NCBI RefSeq assembly: GCF_007655135.1
Contig: NC_045128.1
Coordinates: 30,288,811-30,352,810 of the forward strand
Origin: Punica granatum
Lineage: Eukaryota; Streptophyta; Magnoliopsida; Myrtales; Lythraceae
Direction of reading: 5' to 3'
DNA length: 64,000 bases
Positions 33,550-44,549 of this stretch are shown here, in pieces. Position 1 is the stretch's first letter. Every line of letters begins with the position of its first letter. The translations under genes and the position numbers were made by a program. Under the pieces are notes generated by a model. That model had not been told where the DNA came from. It worked only from the letters and a program-made list of their open reading frames with translations, and made no database searches.

Positions 33550-33924
33550 AAACTTTGAGGATGGGAAAGAGGCCGGGGAAAAGGGCAAAAAAAGGAATTT
33601 GAAAAAAAAAATTTGGAAAAAAGAAAATTCCTTGATTGATTGCTATTGTTGCATGGCCCCCATATGCGTAGCTGATGACCGAAAAGGTCCTAATCTACAA
33701 AGTAAGATCTAAAAGAAAAAATACGGAAAACACATTTTCATGTGACGTCACTCGATATTAGTGTCGTGCCTATACTTGTTCTTAATTATTTCTATGAAAC
33801 TTGTTGAATTATATACTTAAAAATGCTTCGATGCTTACCGTTTTCAATCTAACCAAAATAAAACTGAATGAAAATCCTATGATTAAAATGGAGGAACACG
33901 GATCTCTCCGGTTACGATGAAACA
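33550..33924. other. 3' flank of the pectate lyase gene
   Basis: Holds the 3' UTR and polyadenylation region. Beyond A-rich stretches nothing specific was recognised. Confidence 0.35.
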
Positions 33925-34345
33925 TTGGAAGATGATTCGGTGGGTTAAGCCGGACGAGGGGACACGGATGGAGCAGCTTGTGACAGTTCGGGATCGGTAG
34001 GAGCGGGTGGAATTATTAGGGATTCTAATGGTAATTGGGTGGCGGGTTTCATGCTTAACATCGGATTTGCTTCGCGGTCGCTTGCCGAGCTGCAGGGAGC
34101 AAGGTCTGGTTTAAATGCTGCATGGTCTGTGGGAGGTTAGGAGTTGGTCTTAAGTTCACTCTGTCATCATCAGGGAGCTGGTAGTACGAACTTGATGCTC
34201 CTGTACTTCCATTCCATCCCTCCTTACTGAAGTTCGTCTTACTAACAAGGCCCCAGGGAGAGTGAGGTTTTGGTGGTTCACGCTTTTGGGGAGGGTGACC
34301 GAGATGCGAATTGGCTTACGAGGAGAGCCGTCTCGATGCCATTGG
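33925..34345 (+). pseudogene. RNase H-like domain relic of a LINE-type element
   Basis: Plus-strand fragments read RWVKPDEG, then GAGGIIRDSNGNWVAGF and LAELQGARSGLNAAW, then AFGEGDRDANWLTRRAVS and LPLG-like ends. This is the order of the plant reverse-transcriptase-like RNase H domain (RVT_3) found at the end of LINEs and in domesticated copies. An in-frame TAG follows GLNAAWSVGG and the middle is shifted, so it is dead. No upstream reverse transcriptase was seen. Confidence 0.7.
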
Positions 34346-34421
34346 GTTTTAATTTTTTGCTTTCAGTTCGTAATGGCTTAAATTCTTTGTTATCAAGTGA
34401 TATTTTTAGAGTCTTATTATG
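34343..34421 (+). repeat. short direct repeat flanking a MITE, left copy
   Basis: TTTTTTGCTTTCAGTTCGTAAT and the following sequence recur at about 34703-34785. The repeats flank the inverted-repeat element at 34422-34696. Confidence 0.6.
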
Positions 34422-34696
34422 TTTGTAACAAATTTAATTTTACTTTTCATTTAATTCAACGATACAGTTATTATTATTTTTATTTTTTTTCAAATTTTCT
34501 CTCATACTTTTTCTTATATATTACAATTAATTTTTTAATACTAAATTCTCTCAATTATTCAATATTTTTTCTCAATTCAATAACACAATCATTACCTTTT
34601 TATCTTCTTTTTTGAATTCTCTCTCATAATTTTTTCTTCCACTTTTATTTTCATCTTCTCAAATCAAATTAAATCAAACTTAATTTCGTTACCAAA
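34422..34696. mobile_element. 275-bp MITE-like element with TATTATG flanks
   Basis: Ends are TTTGTAACAAATTTAATTT and, inverted, TTTGGTAACGAAATTAAG. The heptamer TATTATG lies on both sides (34415-34421 and 34697-34703). The inside is T-rich and non-coding. A target duplication near 8 bp would fit a hAT-type element. Because the flanks are themselves duplicated for about 80 bases, simple insertion is not the only explanation. Confidence 0.5.
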
Positions 34697-34703
34697 TATT
34701 ATG

Positions 34704-35570
34704 TTGGTTTTCATTTTTTGCTTTTAGTTCGTAATGACTTAAATTCTTTGTTTCTAGGTGATATTTCTTGTGTCTTCATACCCCGTTATTTTTTTGCAAC
34801 TTTTTTTTTTGACTTTTGCCTCTTTTTCTGCGGAAAAAAGGGAGAAATTTGATTGGATAAAATCAAAAAGCTTAGGGCAAAATCAAAATGAGAAGTCCGT
34901 GATTGAGGGACCATTAATGTTATTTGACCACATAAAAATTTGAAGATCGTTAATGCTTTGCTTATTTTTCAAATCATAATTTTACTCAATTTCACTCCAT
35001 TTTAATCTTTTTCAAATTTAGCAATATAATTATTACTGTTATCTTTTTCTATCATTTATATCCGCTCCTAAATTTACTATTTAATTTCATATATATCTCT
35101 ATATATACATATATATTCTTATATATTATTATATATATTAATATATTCGTCAACATTTATTATTATTATATAAAATTAAATTGAATTGAATCATTAAATT
35201 AACCTTTCAGCAACTGATTTTCTATTGGCTGATGTGATGTGGGCTGGAAGAAGAAAATTGCATCACTGAGATGGGACAGGATATGGGTGGCCCAGGTGGA
35301 ATTGTAGACTTTTTTGCATCAGTTTCAGAGCCCTTTTTCTTCCTTATTTATTTTCTCTAATTTTTTGATAATTTCCACTTTTCTTTTTTCCTAATTTTTT
35401 TTAACTAAAATTTCATTTCAAGAAATAATCGTTAAAGTCCTAGAGTTAACTCTAGCGTCCGAGCAATTCGCCCTCAATTATAAACTCAGATATATCCCGG
35501 TCGATCCCTTTGATGCGGCATCCCTGAAGGTCACCATGCATATGCAATCGCTAGTAGAATCTGATGATCT
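34704..35570. other. AT-rich sequence with the right flank repeat
   Basis: 34704-34785 is the right copy of the short direct repeat. The rest contains long T and AT runs (35090-35170) and no gene. Confidence 0.4.
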
Positions 35571-35745
35571 GTTTATTTTCAGGATTAAAATCACAAAAAT
35601 TTTAACTTTAACTCAATCCATTACACAATAAAATACACATTTTTCAAGTTAAAAAATTTAACTTTAACTTTAACTCAACACACTACATAACATTTTGTCA
35701 TTTTCCACAATCAAAATTAAAGTTACTTTAACTCTGAAATCAAAC
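35571..35745. mobile_element. MITE-like element, TTTGGATTCAGAG family, copy 2 (inverted)
   Basis: Starts GTTTATTTTCAG and ends ...AACTCTGAAATCAAAC, an inverted terminus pair. The inside has CTCAACACACTACATAACA and TTTAACTTTAACTTTAACT, matching 16958-17182 on the other strand. No convincing target duplication. Confidence 0.55.
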
Positions 35746-36399
35746 GGATCGTGATGGTATCGTAGGGAATAAGACTCTGACAAAATCTGTGATCATAGGA
35801 CGAAAAGAAAACAAATCTATTTTTACTCATTGATATCTTTCCTTGCTATTGATGATAATGACGGAGTAACAACAATCAACAAGGCATGTCTCATGTTGAT
35901 AATTCTGCCAAACCGTCCTCTCCAAATCTTGAAACAATAATGAGAATAAGTGATGATGATTTGCTTTCAATTATGCAGGAAAAGTTTTTAATTTTCTCAT
36001 TTGAATTGAAATAAATAAATAAATGTTGATGGCATCACATTGATGTTATTAGTGAACGTTAGGACCCACTCGATTCGTATGTAATATAAATGCCAAGGAG
36101 GTGATGAGGCATTCATCTAATTTGTTTATGAAAACTGCGTCGCAATTAGGCTACACTATCTCTAACACAATTAGGAAAAGGAGCTTTCAAGAGTCGAGCA
36201 AACCGTGTCAAATAAGAAATTCATGAGTACATTATATTAAACTAAAATGACATTTTCTTGAGCTACGGCCTCAACATCACCAACAAAACAAAAAGTTAAA
36301 CATATTTAAACGATAACTTAATTTGTTTTCCTTTTTCTAGAAAAGCAGAGCATAGGGTTTGGACGAAAAATTGCATTCCTCGAATGTATCTACATATGG
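35746..36399. other. unassigned intergenic sequence
   Basis: AT-rich, no gene or element recognised. Confidence 0.3.
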
Positions 36400-37660
36400 T
36401 AAGACTTTTCCTAGAAAGTAAGGAAACTATCAAGAAGGTAAAGAAACTATCTATGACATCCTAATGTAGTATTATACATATAATTACATAAGATTCTAGA
36501 CTTCTATATTCCCCTCAAGTTGGAGTATGAGAATTCCGAACACTCAACTTGCGTAGAAGAAATGTAAATTGATCCTGACCAAGCACCATGGTGAAAATGT
36601 CCACAAGTTGGTACTTTGTGGAAATATGAGAGGTCTTAATAACGTTCAACTAAATATGATCTCTGATAAAGTGGCAGTCTATCTCAATATGTTTAGTGTG
36701 CTCATGAAAAATCGGATTACAACAATGTGGAGTGTTGCCAGATTATTGTAATGTAACTTGGTAGGCTGGGAAGAGGCTATGCCAAGATAGGACAATAAGC
36801 TACATAACCAAATTATGTCGCTAACAATTTCCTTGTATTCAGCCTACGCAGAAGAACAAGATGCAATCGCCTATTTCTTCGTCCTCTAGGATATGGGTCT
36901 GTCGGCAAGTGTAATAAGTAAAACTGAGCGTCGTGTCATAGGGCAGTTGGCCAAGTCAGAGTCACAAAAATGCAGAGAGATCAAGAGAATCCGGTAGAAG
37001 AAAGATGCCTTGTCCAGGAGACTGCTTGATATAGCGAAGTACCCGTAAAGCTGCCTCCTAATGATCCTCACGTGTCCTGCATGGACTAGTGATAGTGAGG
37101 TATAAAAGTCGACCAATTAGACATTGATATTGTGCTAGATCGGAAAATGAAGTGCCAGAATCAGACGAAAGTCTATGCTGCTCCTCCATCGGAAAGTAGG
37201 TAGGGCGTGAACCGAGCATGCCTCACTCGATAAATATGTTAAGAGCATACTTGTGCCGGGAGAGAAACAGGCCAGAGTCTAGTCGAGATACCTCGATTTT
37301 GAGAAAATAACGGAGTGGGCCCAAATCTTTTATACGAAAGCAAACAATAAGATATCTCTTCAAGATAGCACAATAAGCAGGTGAATTCCCAACACAATTA
37401 CATCATCCACATAAACTAGAACTGCTAAGAAAATCCCGTCACGGTAAAATGTGAACAAGGAATTATTGGCTCCGGACTGTATAAATCCATATCGTCACAG
37501 TGCATCAGCCAGCTTAGAAAATCAATTTCTGGAGGCCTGATGTAGACCGTACAGTGACTTGTGCAAGTGACAGACTTGTCAAGGTCGATTGGCAGACACT
37601 CTAGGAGGTAAAGTCATGCAATCGGGGCTCCATATATTTATGATGTAACTTTAAGAAAGC
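36400..37660 (-). pseudogene. copia remnant: reverse transcriptase and RNase H
   Basis: On the minus strand, from right to left, are an AVLVYVDDVIVLG block (about 37389-37426, the reverse transcriptase active-site motif), later pol sequence, and the RNase H end with HIDIDCHFIRD-like and STKYQLADIF-like blocks near 36600-36700. A polypurine tract (minus GGGGAA after CAACTT) near 36512-36525 and LTR-like sequence follow on the left. Many stops and shifts are present. It resembles the remnant at 38530-39470. Confidence 0.75.
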
Positions 37661-38529
37661 TCAAGAAATTTGCTATTCTATCTAGTTGAGAATGATCAAG
37701 CTTAATTAAAACTAATATAATACCACATATGAACATGTTACAAAGAAAAAGCATGCCTTTCATGTTAGATCTAACATATTCATAGAAAATTATTTTCACT
37801 GTCTTTTAGCAAGATATGTATCTAACATTTCCAAAGTATGATCCATCTCTATTATCATTTTGCAATAGGCTCTTGCTAAACACCAAAATCAAACTTGGTT
37901 ACGTCCGACCTACAGTTGAGTCGATTCCGAGTAGCTCGACTCAACTCGCTCAAACCCTACTATTGCATGTGATTCAATAAATCGTACTGGGACTGCGAGG
38001 GGCCAATAGCAACACCAGCTAGGAACGGGCACAACAAAAAAGGAGGCCCGCCAAATATAGTTCGAATACAGTAGGAGAAATTATTGTCCCGAATTATGCA
38101 ATTGATAATAATTTTTGCCCAATCAATTTCAATAATGGATCCAAAAAGTTGGAGCCATTTTCCTCCCCCGGTAGGGATGCCGCCGGCACATCATACAAAA
38201 ATCCGGAGTGGAGACATAATTAATCATCTTAATTATCTATATATATACAATACATAAAAGCAAACTAAATAAGGCCTGCACACTGCAAAAGCGTGAAATA
38301 TATTAAAAAAACTATTTTATTTACTATTTATAGAGAAATATATTTTGATTTATGAGGAGAATTCCTTTTACAATTGTTATATTTATTTGCTAATTGGAAA
38401 TAAAAAAACTTTTCATGTTTATTTGCAGATCGAGAAGTCCTTTTTATTTTTAATATAATAAAATCTTATCATAACTTCGGGAACGATGTTAATTGTCCGA
38501 GCTAAAAATATCACGAAAAGGCTGGTGTA
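37661..38529. other. unassigned AT-rich sequence between copia remnants
   Basis: No gene recognised. The stretch contains a segment with CGACTCAACTCG-like repeats near 37920-37950 and otherwise AT-rich DNA. Confidence 0.3.
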
Positions 38530-39470
38530 AGTAATCGAGATGCTAGGAATTTGTGGACAATAGTCAAATTGCATTACTATGATTGAGTTTAGATATAAAG
38601 AGACTTGGTCATGACGCAACGCGTTGATAAATATATCCGCAAGTTGATACTTCGTGGAGACGTGCGGTTGCAATGTCATTGGATTGGATGTGGTCCTGTA
38701 TGGAATTACAGTCTATCTCAATGTGCTTGGTGTGCTCATGAAAGACCGAGTTAGCGGTGATGTGTAGAGCTGCATGATTATCATAGAATAATATAGTAGG
38801 CCGGGAAGAGATGACACCAAGAGAGACTACTAAGCTGCTTCACCAAATTATCTCGCTAACTACATCAACCATTGTCCTGTATTCAACCTCCGCGGAAAAA
38901 TGAGATACAATGGTATGTTCCTTTGTCTTCAATACCACCAAGAGAAATGAAGTAACCCACAACTGAGGGTCGTGTCATAGGACAACTGGCCCAGTCAGAG
39001 TCACAAATTGCAGAAAGTTCCAAGGAATTTAGGTGAAGAAAAATGCCCTAGCCTGGTGGCTACTTGATAAGCGAAGTACCCATAGAGTCGCTTCCAAATG
39101 ACCCTCGCGTGCTGCATAAACTAGGATAAGATATGCATGCGTAGCTAAGCTCTGGCCGAGTGATAGTAAGAAACAAAAGTCGACCGATGAGTCGACGATA
39201 CCTCGGCGGATCAGAAAATGGAGAGTTAGAGTAAGAAGAAATTATGTGTTGTTGTTCCATCGGAAAATATGCAGGATAAGAGCCAAGAATGCCGCACTCA
39301 GTGAGTATATCAAGAGCATACTTGCGCTGTGAGAGAAACAAGCCGGAGTCCATGTGGGAGACCTCAATGCCGAGAAAGTATCAAACCGTGCCCTTATACG
39401 AAAAGCAAGTGTTGAGACACCTCTTGAATGTGGCACAATGAGCATGTGAATTTTTGGCAACGATGAGATC
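38530..39470 (-). pseudogene. older copia element, 3' part (reverse transcriptase end and RNase H)
   Basis: Minus-strand pol sequence (ALDILTECGILGSYPAYFPM, RRLIGRLLFLTITRPELSYA blocks at 39353-39100, HVSTKYQLADIF near 38650) ends in a truncated LTR at about 38535-38610 that matches 46010-46080. The element continues at 44550 on the far side of a younger copia insertion. Stops and shifts throughout. Confidence 0.75.
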
Positions 39471-39475
39471 ATATA
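39471..39475. repeat. target site duplication, left (ATATA)
   Basis: ATATA directly before the left LTR, identical to 44545-44549 after the right LTR. Confidence 0.85.
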
Positions 39476-39653
39476 TGAGAAGTTTGGAGCAATTTCAACT
39501 TAATTATATTGAGAGTTGCTGAAATAATAAATAGGTTGTGAGCCTTTACATGAAAGAGGAAACTAATTATTCCTATATGATCGTTATCTATGATTACTAT
39601 ATATGTTACAATGTGCCTATTATACATGGATACTATTGAAGTTATCCTTAATA
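39476..39653 (-). repeat. 3' LTR of the nested copia element (178 bp)
   Basis: From TGAGAAGTTTGG to CCTTAATA on the plus strand. On the minus strand it begins TATTAAGG rather than TG and ends CA. It is preceded on that strand by the polypurine tract. Confidence 0.92.
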
Positions 39654-39668
39654 CTCCCCTCAAGTTGG
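39654..39668 (-). promoter_or_regulatory. polypurine tract
   Basis: The minus strand reads CCAACTTGAGGGGAG directly before the LTR. It is the priming site for plus-strand DNA in LTR elements. Confidence 0.75.
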
Positions 39669-41496
39669 AGCATGTGGATTACAAATGCCCAACTTGGAAA
39701 GAATAAAACAGAAGCGATTTCGACCCAATGCTTTCGTGAAGATATCGGCCAATTGGAGTCTTGTGGGCAGATGGTCGGTAGTCACAAGTCCTGTCTTGAT
39801 ATGTTCACGAATGAAATGACAATCGATCTCAATGTGCTTTGTCCGCTCGTGAAAGACGAGATTAGCTGCAATGTGTAGTGCAACTTGATTATCACAAAAT
39901 AGATGAGTCGGTGTAATCATATGTACTCCAATACAAGAGAGAAGACTTCGTAACCAGATTATCTCACTGACAGTCGTCGCCATGGCTCCATACTCTGCAA
40001 GAGAGAAAACTTCGTAACTAGATGATCTCACTGACAGCTGTCACCATGGCTCGATACTCTGCTCGATACTCTACAAGAGAGAGACTGTCGTTTGTTTCTT
40101 CGTCTTCCATGAAACTGGGCACCCTCCTAGAGTTATAAAATATCCCGTGATGGAACGACGAGTCAAGGGACAACTTGCCTAGTCTGAATCACAAAAGGCT
40201 TCAAGCTCAAGACCTGTAGGTCATAGAAAAATCCCTTGACCGAGAGATTATTTCAAGTAACGAAGAACTCGCATAGCAGCGTCCCAATGATCCTGGCGAG
40301 ATTCCTGCATAAACTGAGCCAAGATGGGTAGAGAATAGCTGATTTCTGGCCTTGTAATGGTCAGATAGATAAGCCTCCCAATCAATCGTCTATACTTGCT
40401 AGGATCCGATAGTAAGTCATTCGAGCTTGTGGAAAGTCGATGACGCTGCTCCATTGGGAAAGATGATGGTCACGATGCCAACATACCACATTCGATCAAG
40501 ATATCGAGTACATATTTCCGTTGATTGAGGAAAATACCATAATTCATTCTATTAACTTCAATGCCAAGATAATATTTCGGAGGCATTAAGTCCTTAATAC
40601 GGAAACATTATCCAGATATCCCTTGAAAGAAACACAATGGCTAGAGCTGTTGCCTACTATGATCAGATCATCGACATAAACCAGTGTCCCAAGAAAAATG
40701 TTACCTCGATAAAGGGTAAAAAGGGAATGATCTGCACCTGATTGAGTAAACCCATACTGCCGAAGAGCATCAGCGAATTTCGAGAACTAATTCCTCGATG
40801 CTTGACGAAATCCATACAGAGATTAGCGAAGTTTGAACACATCGCCATTCTTCGAAGCCGAGAAACACGGAGGTAATTTCATCTATACTTCCTCTTCTAA
40901 GTCTCCATGCAAAAATGCATTATGCACGTCCATCTGATGAATGATCCACCATCTCGCCATTGCAACCGTCAATAGGCATTGCATAGTGCTTGGCCACTAG
41001 TGCAAAAGTTTCATGAAAATCAATCTCCTCAACTTGGGTGAAGCCTTTTGCAACCAGCCGAGCTTTATAGCGCTCCACACTTCCATCCGCTCTGCTCTTC
41101 ACCTTAAACACTCATTTGCAACCAATATGGCGTTTACCAGTGGGAAGTTGTTCAATTTGTCCAGGTCTTATTTAACTCAAGGGCATGAATTTCTTCTGCC
41201 ATTGCCTTCCTCCATCTTTGATCTTGGATGGCTTCTCGATAAGATGTAGGCTCTATATCGGAGTCAATCGCAGCTAGATATGCCTTATGATGATTAGAAA
41301 TATTGGAATAATCAATAAACCTTTCAATGGGATAAGACATATCTGAGGAGTCCGAGGAAATGAGTGAGTCAGGGAAGGGGGTCTTATGGCGAGCAGTATG
41401 AACAATGTAGTTCTTGAAGTGTTTGGGATGACTACAAACCCGTTCAGATCGCCGCAAAACCATCTCATTACCTTTATCTTCTTCATTTGTCTCCAA
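39660..41496 (-). pseudogene. nested copia: reverse transcriptase and RNase H region
   Basis: Blocks in order on the minus strand: REAIQDQRWRKAMAEEIHAL near 41210 (start of the reverse transcriptase domain), [13 protein letters not shown] near 41050, LVYVDDLIIVG at about 40653-40682 (catalytic Asp pair), RRLIGRLIYLTITRPEISY near 40370, then the RNase H end with CDNQVALHIAANLVFHERTK at about 39880 and LADIFTKALG near 39720. These lie in several broken frames. A tandem duplication of about 70 bases near 39940-40080 disrupts the RNase H part. Confidence 0.85.
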
Positions 41497-41624
41497 ATTA
41501 ATACTTCCTTATTCAAAAATTCAACCCCCTTGAAATTCAATTTGGCCCAGTTCAGAATCACTCCCCCTTCCTTCCATATTTCGGCCCTTGTCTTCACTCG
41601 GCCCAGAAATATTCTCCCTTTCCT

Positions 41625-42998
41625 CTAGAGTTCAGCCCGTATTATCTCTTGTTCTGCCCGGTTCAGAAAACTGCTTGGGCCCCTTATTCTCCTTTGCTTC
41701 TCGACCTCGGCCATCACCTGGTCTGTTTCTAAATCCTGTTGGGCTGAACTGAATCCATTTCCATCTCTAGGCCTCTCCTTCGTTGGGTCGGGCTGTTCCT
41801 CCCTGCTAGATTGCCTTCTTGCTAACCCATCTCTAGAGCTGGGCCTGGATTCTCCAGTCCACCTCCGCGGACTCATGGACCCAGCTCCGCCAAAAAATAA
41901 TGGGCTCAATTTTCCTTGTTGCCTCAATTCCTCATTTTCCATGGCAAAAGGAAAAGTTGTCTCGGAAAACTGAACATCCCTAGATACCAACATTTGCCTA
42001 TTCTTTAGATCGTAAAGTCTCCATCCCTTCTTCTCGTGAGGATATCTGATAAAAACACATTTGCGAGACCTAGGTTCAAACTTATCCTTGGTTCGCGTAT
42101 GTGCATAATATAATGACCAAAAAACACGCAAATTCGAGTAATTAGGTGGTTTACCAAAAAGTACCTCATGTGGACTTTTGTTGTCGAGTAATGGCGTTGG
42201 AGTGATATTAATCAAATGGACAGTTGTCGAGACACACTCCCCCCAAAACCACATCGATAATGAGGCTTGGAACATGAGTGCCCTTGTAACGTTGAGAATA
42301 TGCCTATGCTTCTTTTCTACTTGACCATTATGCTGAGGTGTATCTGTACAAGACGTCTTATGTGTGATGCCATGTGCAGAGAAAAAATCTTGTATCTCCC
42401 TTGACAAGAATTCCATCCCATTATCACTTCTTAGAACCTTAATAGTGCAATTAAATTGATTCTTGATCAAATTATAGAAATCAATGATAAATCGCCGAGC
42501 TTCAGATTTTTCTCACAACAGATATACCCACACCTCGACTAAAATCATCCACAATGATTAAGAAATAGTTGGCTCCACAACTAGCCTTAACTCTATATGG
42601 CCCCTACAAATCGCAATGTATTAATTGAAACGGAAACTCAGCTTTATTCATGCTCAATTGAAATTGTGAGCATGTCTGTTTCGCTCTAAGGCATACATCA
42701 CATTCCTTATTACTTCTTTCAACAGACGAGATGGATGACCGAGCCTCAGGTGCCAGAGATCCGCGAATTCCTCTAGGACTGTCTGGCATGTCTGCGGTGC
42801 GGTAGCCACTCGCTGTAGGTAATAGACCCCCCTTTGTAGCTCACCCACTTCAAGCGTCCTCCTCAAGGTGCGGTCCTGTATGACACATAGATTGCCGTAA
42901 AATGTCACGTAACAGTTCATCTCTTTTGATAATTGCGCAATGAAAATTAAATTGCAATTGAAAGTCGGCACATAAAGTATGTCCGTAATGTCCATCAC
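41625..42998 (-). pseudogene. nested copia: GAG-pre-integrase and integrase region
   Basis: Minus-strand blocks: LWHLRLGHPS near 42750 with a later CDVCLRAKQT (zinc-binding His-His-Cys-Cys region), then FLIIVDDFSRG near 42560, then SDNGMEF and HNGQVEKKHRHIL (integrase core) in a 281-codon frame from 42470 to 41625 that ends in the less conserved C-terminal region. Frame breaks lie near 42660-42600 and 42500. Confidence 0.85.
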
Positions 42999-43031
42999 GC
43001 CTACAATTTTTGCATTTCCCGTTTAGGTGGC

Positions 43032-43718
43032 CTATACCATGCCCCCATTAGGAATGTACACCGGTGCTTCGCCCTTGATTGGAACCGTTCTTGAAAACTT
43101 TTCAAGGCAAATCGTCATGTGCCTTGATGCCCCTGTGTCCAAAATCCATTCATTTTGCAAATCTACAAAATTAAACTCATTATCGACTAGCCGGTTTAGG
43201 TCCATGGTTCCATGTGAGAGCATGGACAACAACCGGTTAAACTGATCATCGGGAAAGGCCTCCAATATTTCAGCTCGTGATCCACTCCCTTGTCTGGTCT
43301 GGGCTGCATGTGTGCGATCTGGGCCATGCTGGGCTTGGGTTTTCACCTTCGGCCCACTGCTCTGCCTGTTTTGCCCTTGTTCGGTCCCCCTTGCTGAATT
43401 AGTCTTGGACTTGGAGTGCCAAGATGGATACCCAATAAGGGCACAACAAGTATTTTTTGTGTGGCCCATTTTGCTACAATGCCCACAAGTTGGCCTCTCT
43501 TTTGTTTCTCCCTTCAACCTACCGAGTCCTCCCCGCCTGTACTCTGTCTCAACTTTGGCAAAGAAGACTACAGACTCCGGAGTCGATTCTCGGGCATGCG
43601 TGACCGATCTTTGCCGCTCTTCGTTTGCCACCATCATGTAGACTTTGTTCAAATTCGGCATCGGTTCAATGCTGAGAATTGTCGACCGAATCGTGTTGAA
43701 TTTCGAGGTGAGCCCCAT
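43032..43718 (-). pseudogene. nested copia: gag C-terminus and protease
   Basis: A zinc knuckle CGHCSKMGHTKNTC at about 43450-43490 is followed by WILDTGASRHMT near 43130, the aspartic protease active site. The frame closes at 43032 with a stop where an intact element would continue into pol. Confidence 0.85.
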
Positions 43719-43779
43719 CAGAAACTAAAAGCACTTCTTCATCTCCCTCTGCACTGCCATCACAGTTCCTGCCCCGCAA

Positions 43780-44313
43780 CTACAACTCGGGTGCTCCAGG
43801 TAACTCCAATTCATCCCACAACAACTTCAATTTGCCATAGTATTCCCAAATGCTCAATCCTTCTTGCCGTAAAAGACAAATATAGGTTTTGATTTGGAAA
43901 ACCCTAGATTGATTTCCCTCCGGATATCTCTCTTTCAGGTCGTCCCACAAACTTCTAGCGTCCACAGCGTACGCTACTGTCACCTGAAGACTCCCATCCA
44001 TGGCGTTGAACATCCATGCCAAGATTGTTGAATTGCATCTCTCCCAGCGGTCTCTAAGAAGGTTATTCACTTCCGGCACCTCCAGGCTCTCATCGATGAA
44101 GGGCAGTTTGTTTCTTGCCCGAAGAGCGATCAACATTGCTCGTGACCATGTCAGGTAATTATCCCCATTGAGCACACAACCGATTATTTGGGTGCCTGTG
44201 CTATCTGATGAACTGAGTCGATATACTGGCGGGATTTCCATGCCCTTACCCGAGCTATCCCCTGCCCTTCTGTCCAGCCTTGGACTTCTCTCACCCTCAC
44301 TGACATTCGACAT
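43780..44313 (-). pseudogene. nested copia: gag N-terminal part (177 codons)
   Basis: Starts MSNVSEGERSPRLDRRAGDS and includes GDNYLTWSRAMLIALRARNK and SIWEYYGKLKLLWDEL, the plant copia gag signature. It ends at a stop before the zinc knuckle, which is in the next frame, so the gag frame is interrupted between 43780 and 43718. Confidence 0.85.
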
Positions 44314-44354
44314 TCTGTAGGTCGGAAACGTTTAATTGATCCAGGAGCTTTGTT

Positions 44355-44366
44355 GTTCTGATACCA
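44355..44366 (-). promoter_or_regulatory. primer binding site of the nested copia
   Basis: Minus-strand TGGTATCAGAAC, directly after the LTR end at 44367. It matches the 3' end of initiator Met-tRNA apart from the last bases. Confidence 0.85.
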
Positions 44367-44544
44367 TGAGAAGTTTGGAGCAATTCTAACTTAATTTCAT
44401 TGTGGGTTGCTAAAATAATAAATAGGTTGTGAGCCTTTACATGAAAGAGGAAACTAATTATTCTTATATGATCGTTATCTATTATTACAATATATGTTAC
44501 AATGTGCCTATTATATATGGATACTATTGAAGTTATCCTTAATA
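44367..44544 (-). repeat. 5' LTR of the nested copia element (178 bp)
   Basis: Same length as the 3' LTR at 39476-39653 with about 11 base differences. Confidence 0.92.
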
Positions 44545-44549
44545 ATATA
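44545..44549. repeat. target site duplication, right (ATATA)
   Basis: Follows the LTR end and matches 39471-39475. Confidence 0.85.

Larger units (their letters stand above)
39476..44544 (-). mobile_element. complete Ty1/copia retrotransposon, 5069 bp, degenerate
   Basis: Two 178-bp LTRs, ATATA target duplications, a primer site for initiator Met-tRNA next to the right LTR, a polypurine tract next to the left LTR, and gag-PR-INT-RT-RNase H between them, all on the minus strand. By eye the LTRs differ at about 11 of 178 positions, so the insertion is not recent, and the coding part has several stops and frameshifts. It is nested within an older copia element that is continuous at 39470/44550. 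Confidence 0.93.

Noticed and set aside
39469..39663. Minus-strand frame over the LTR of the nested copia
   Set aside because: It occurs in both LTRs as part of the repeat and has no coding features.
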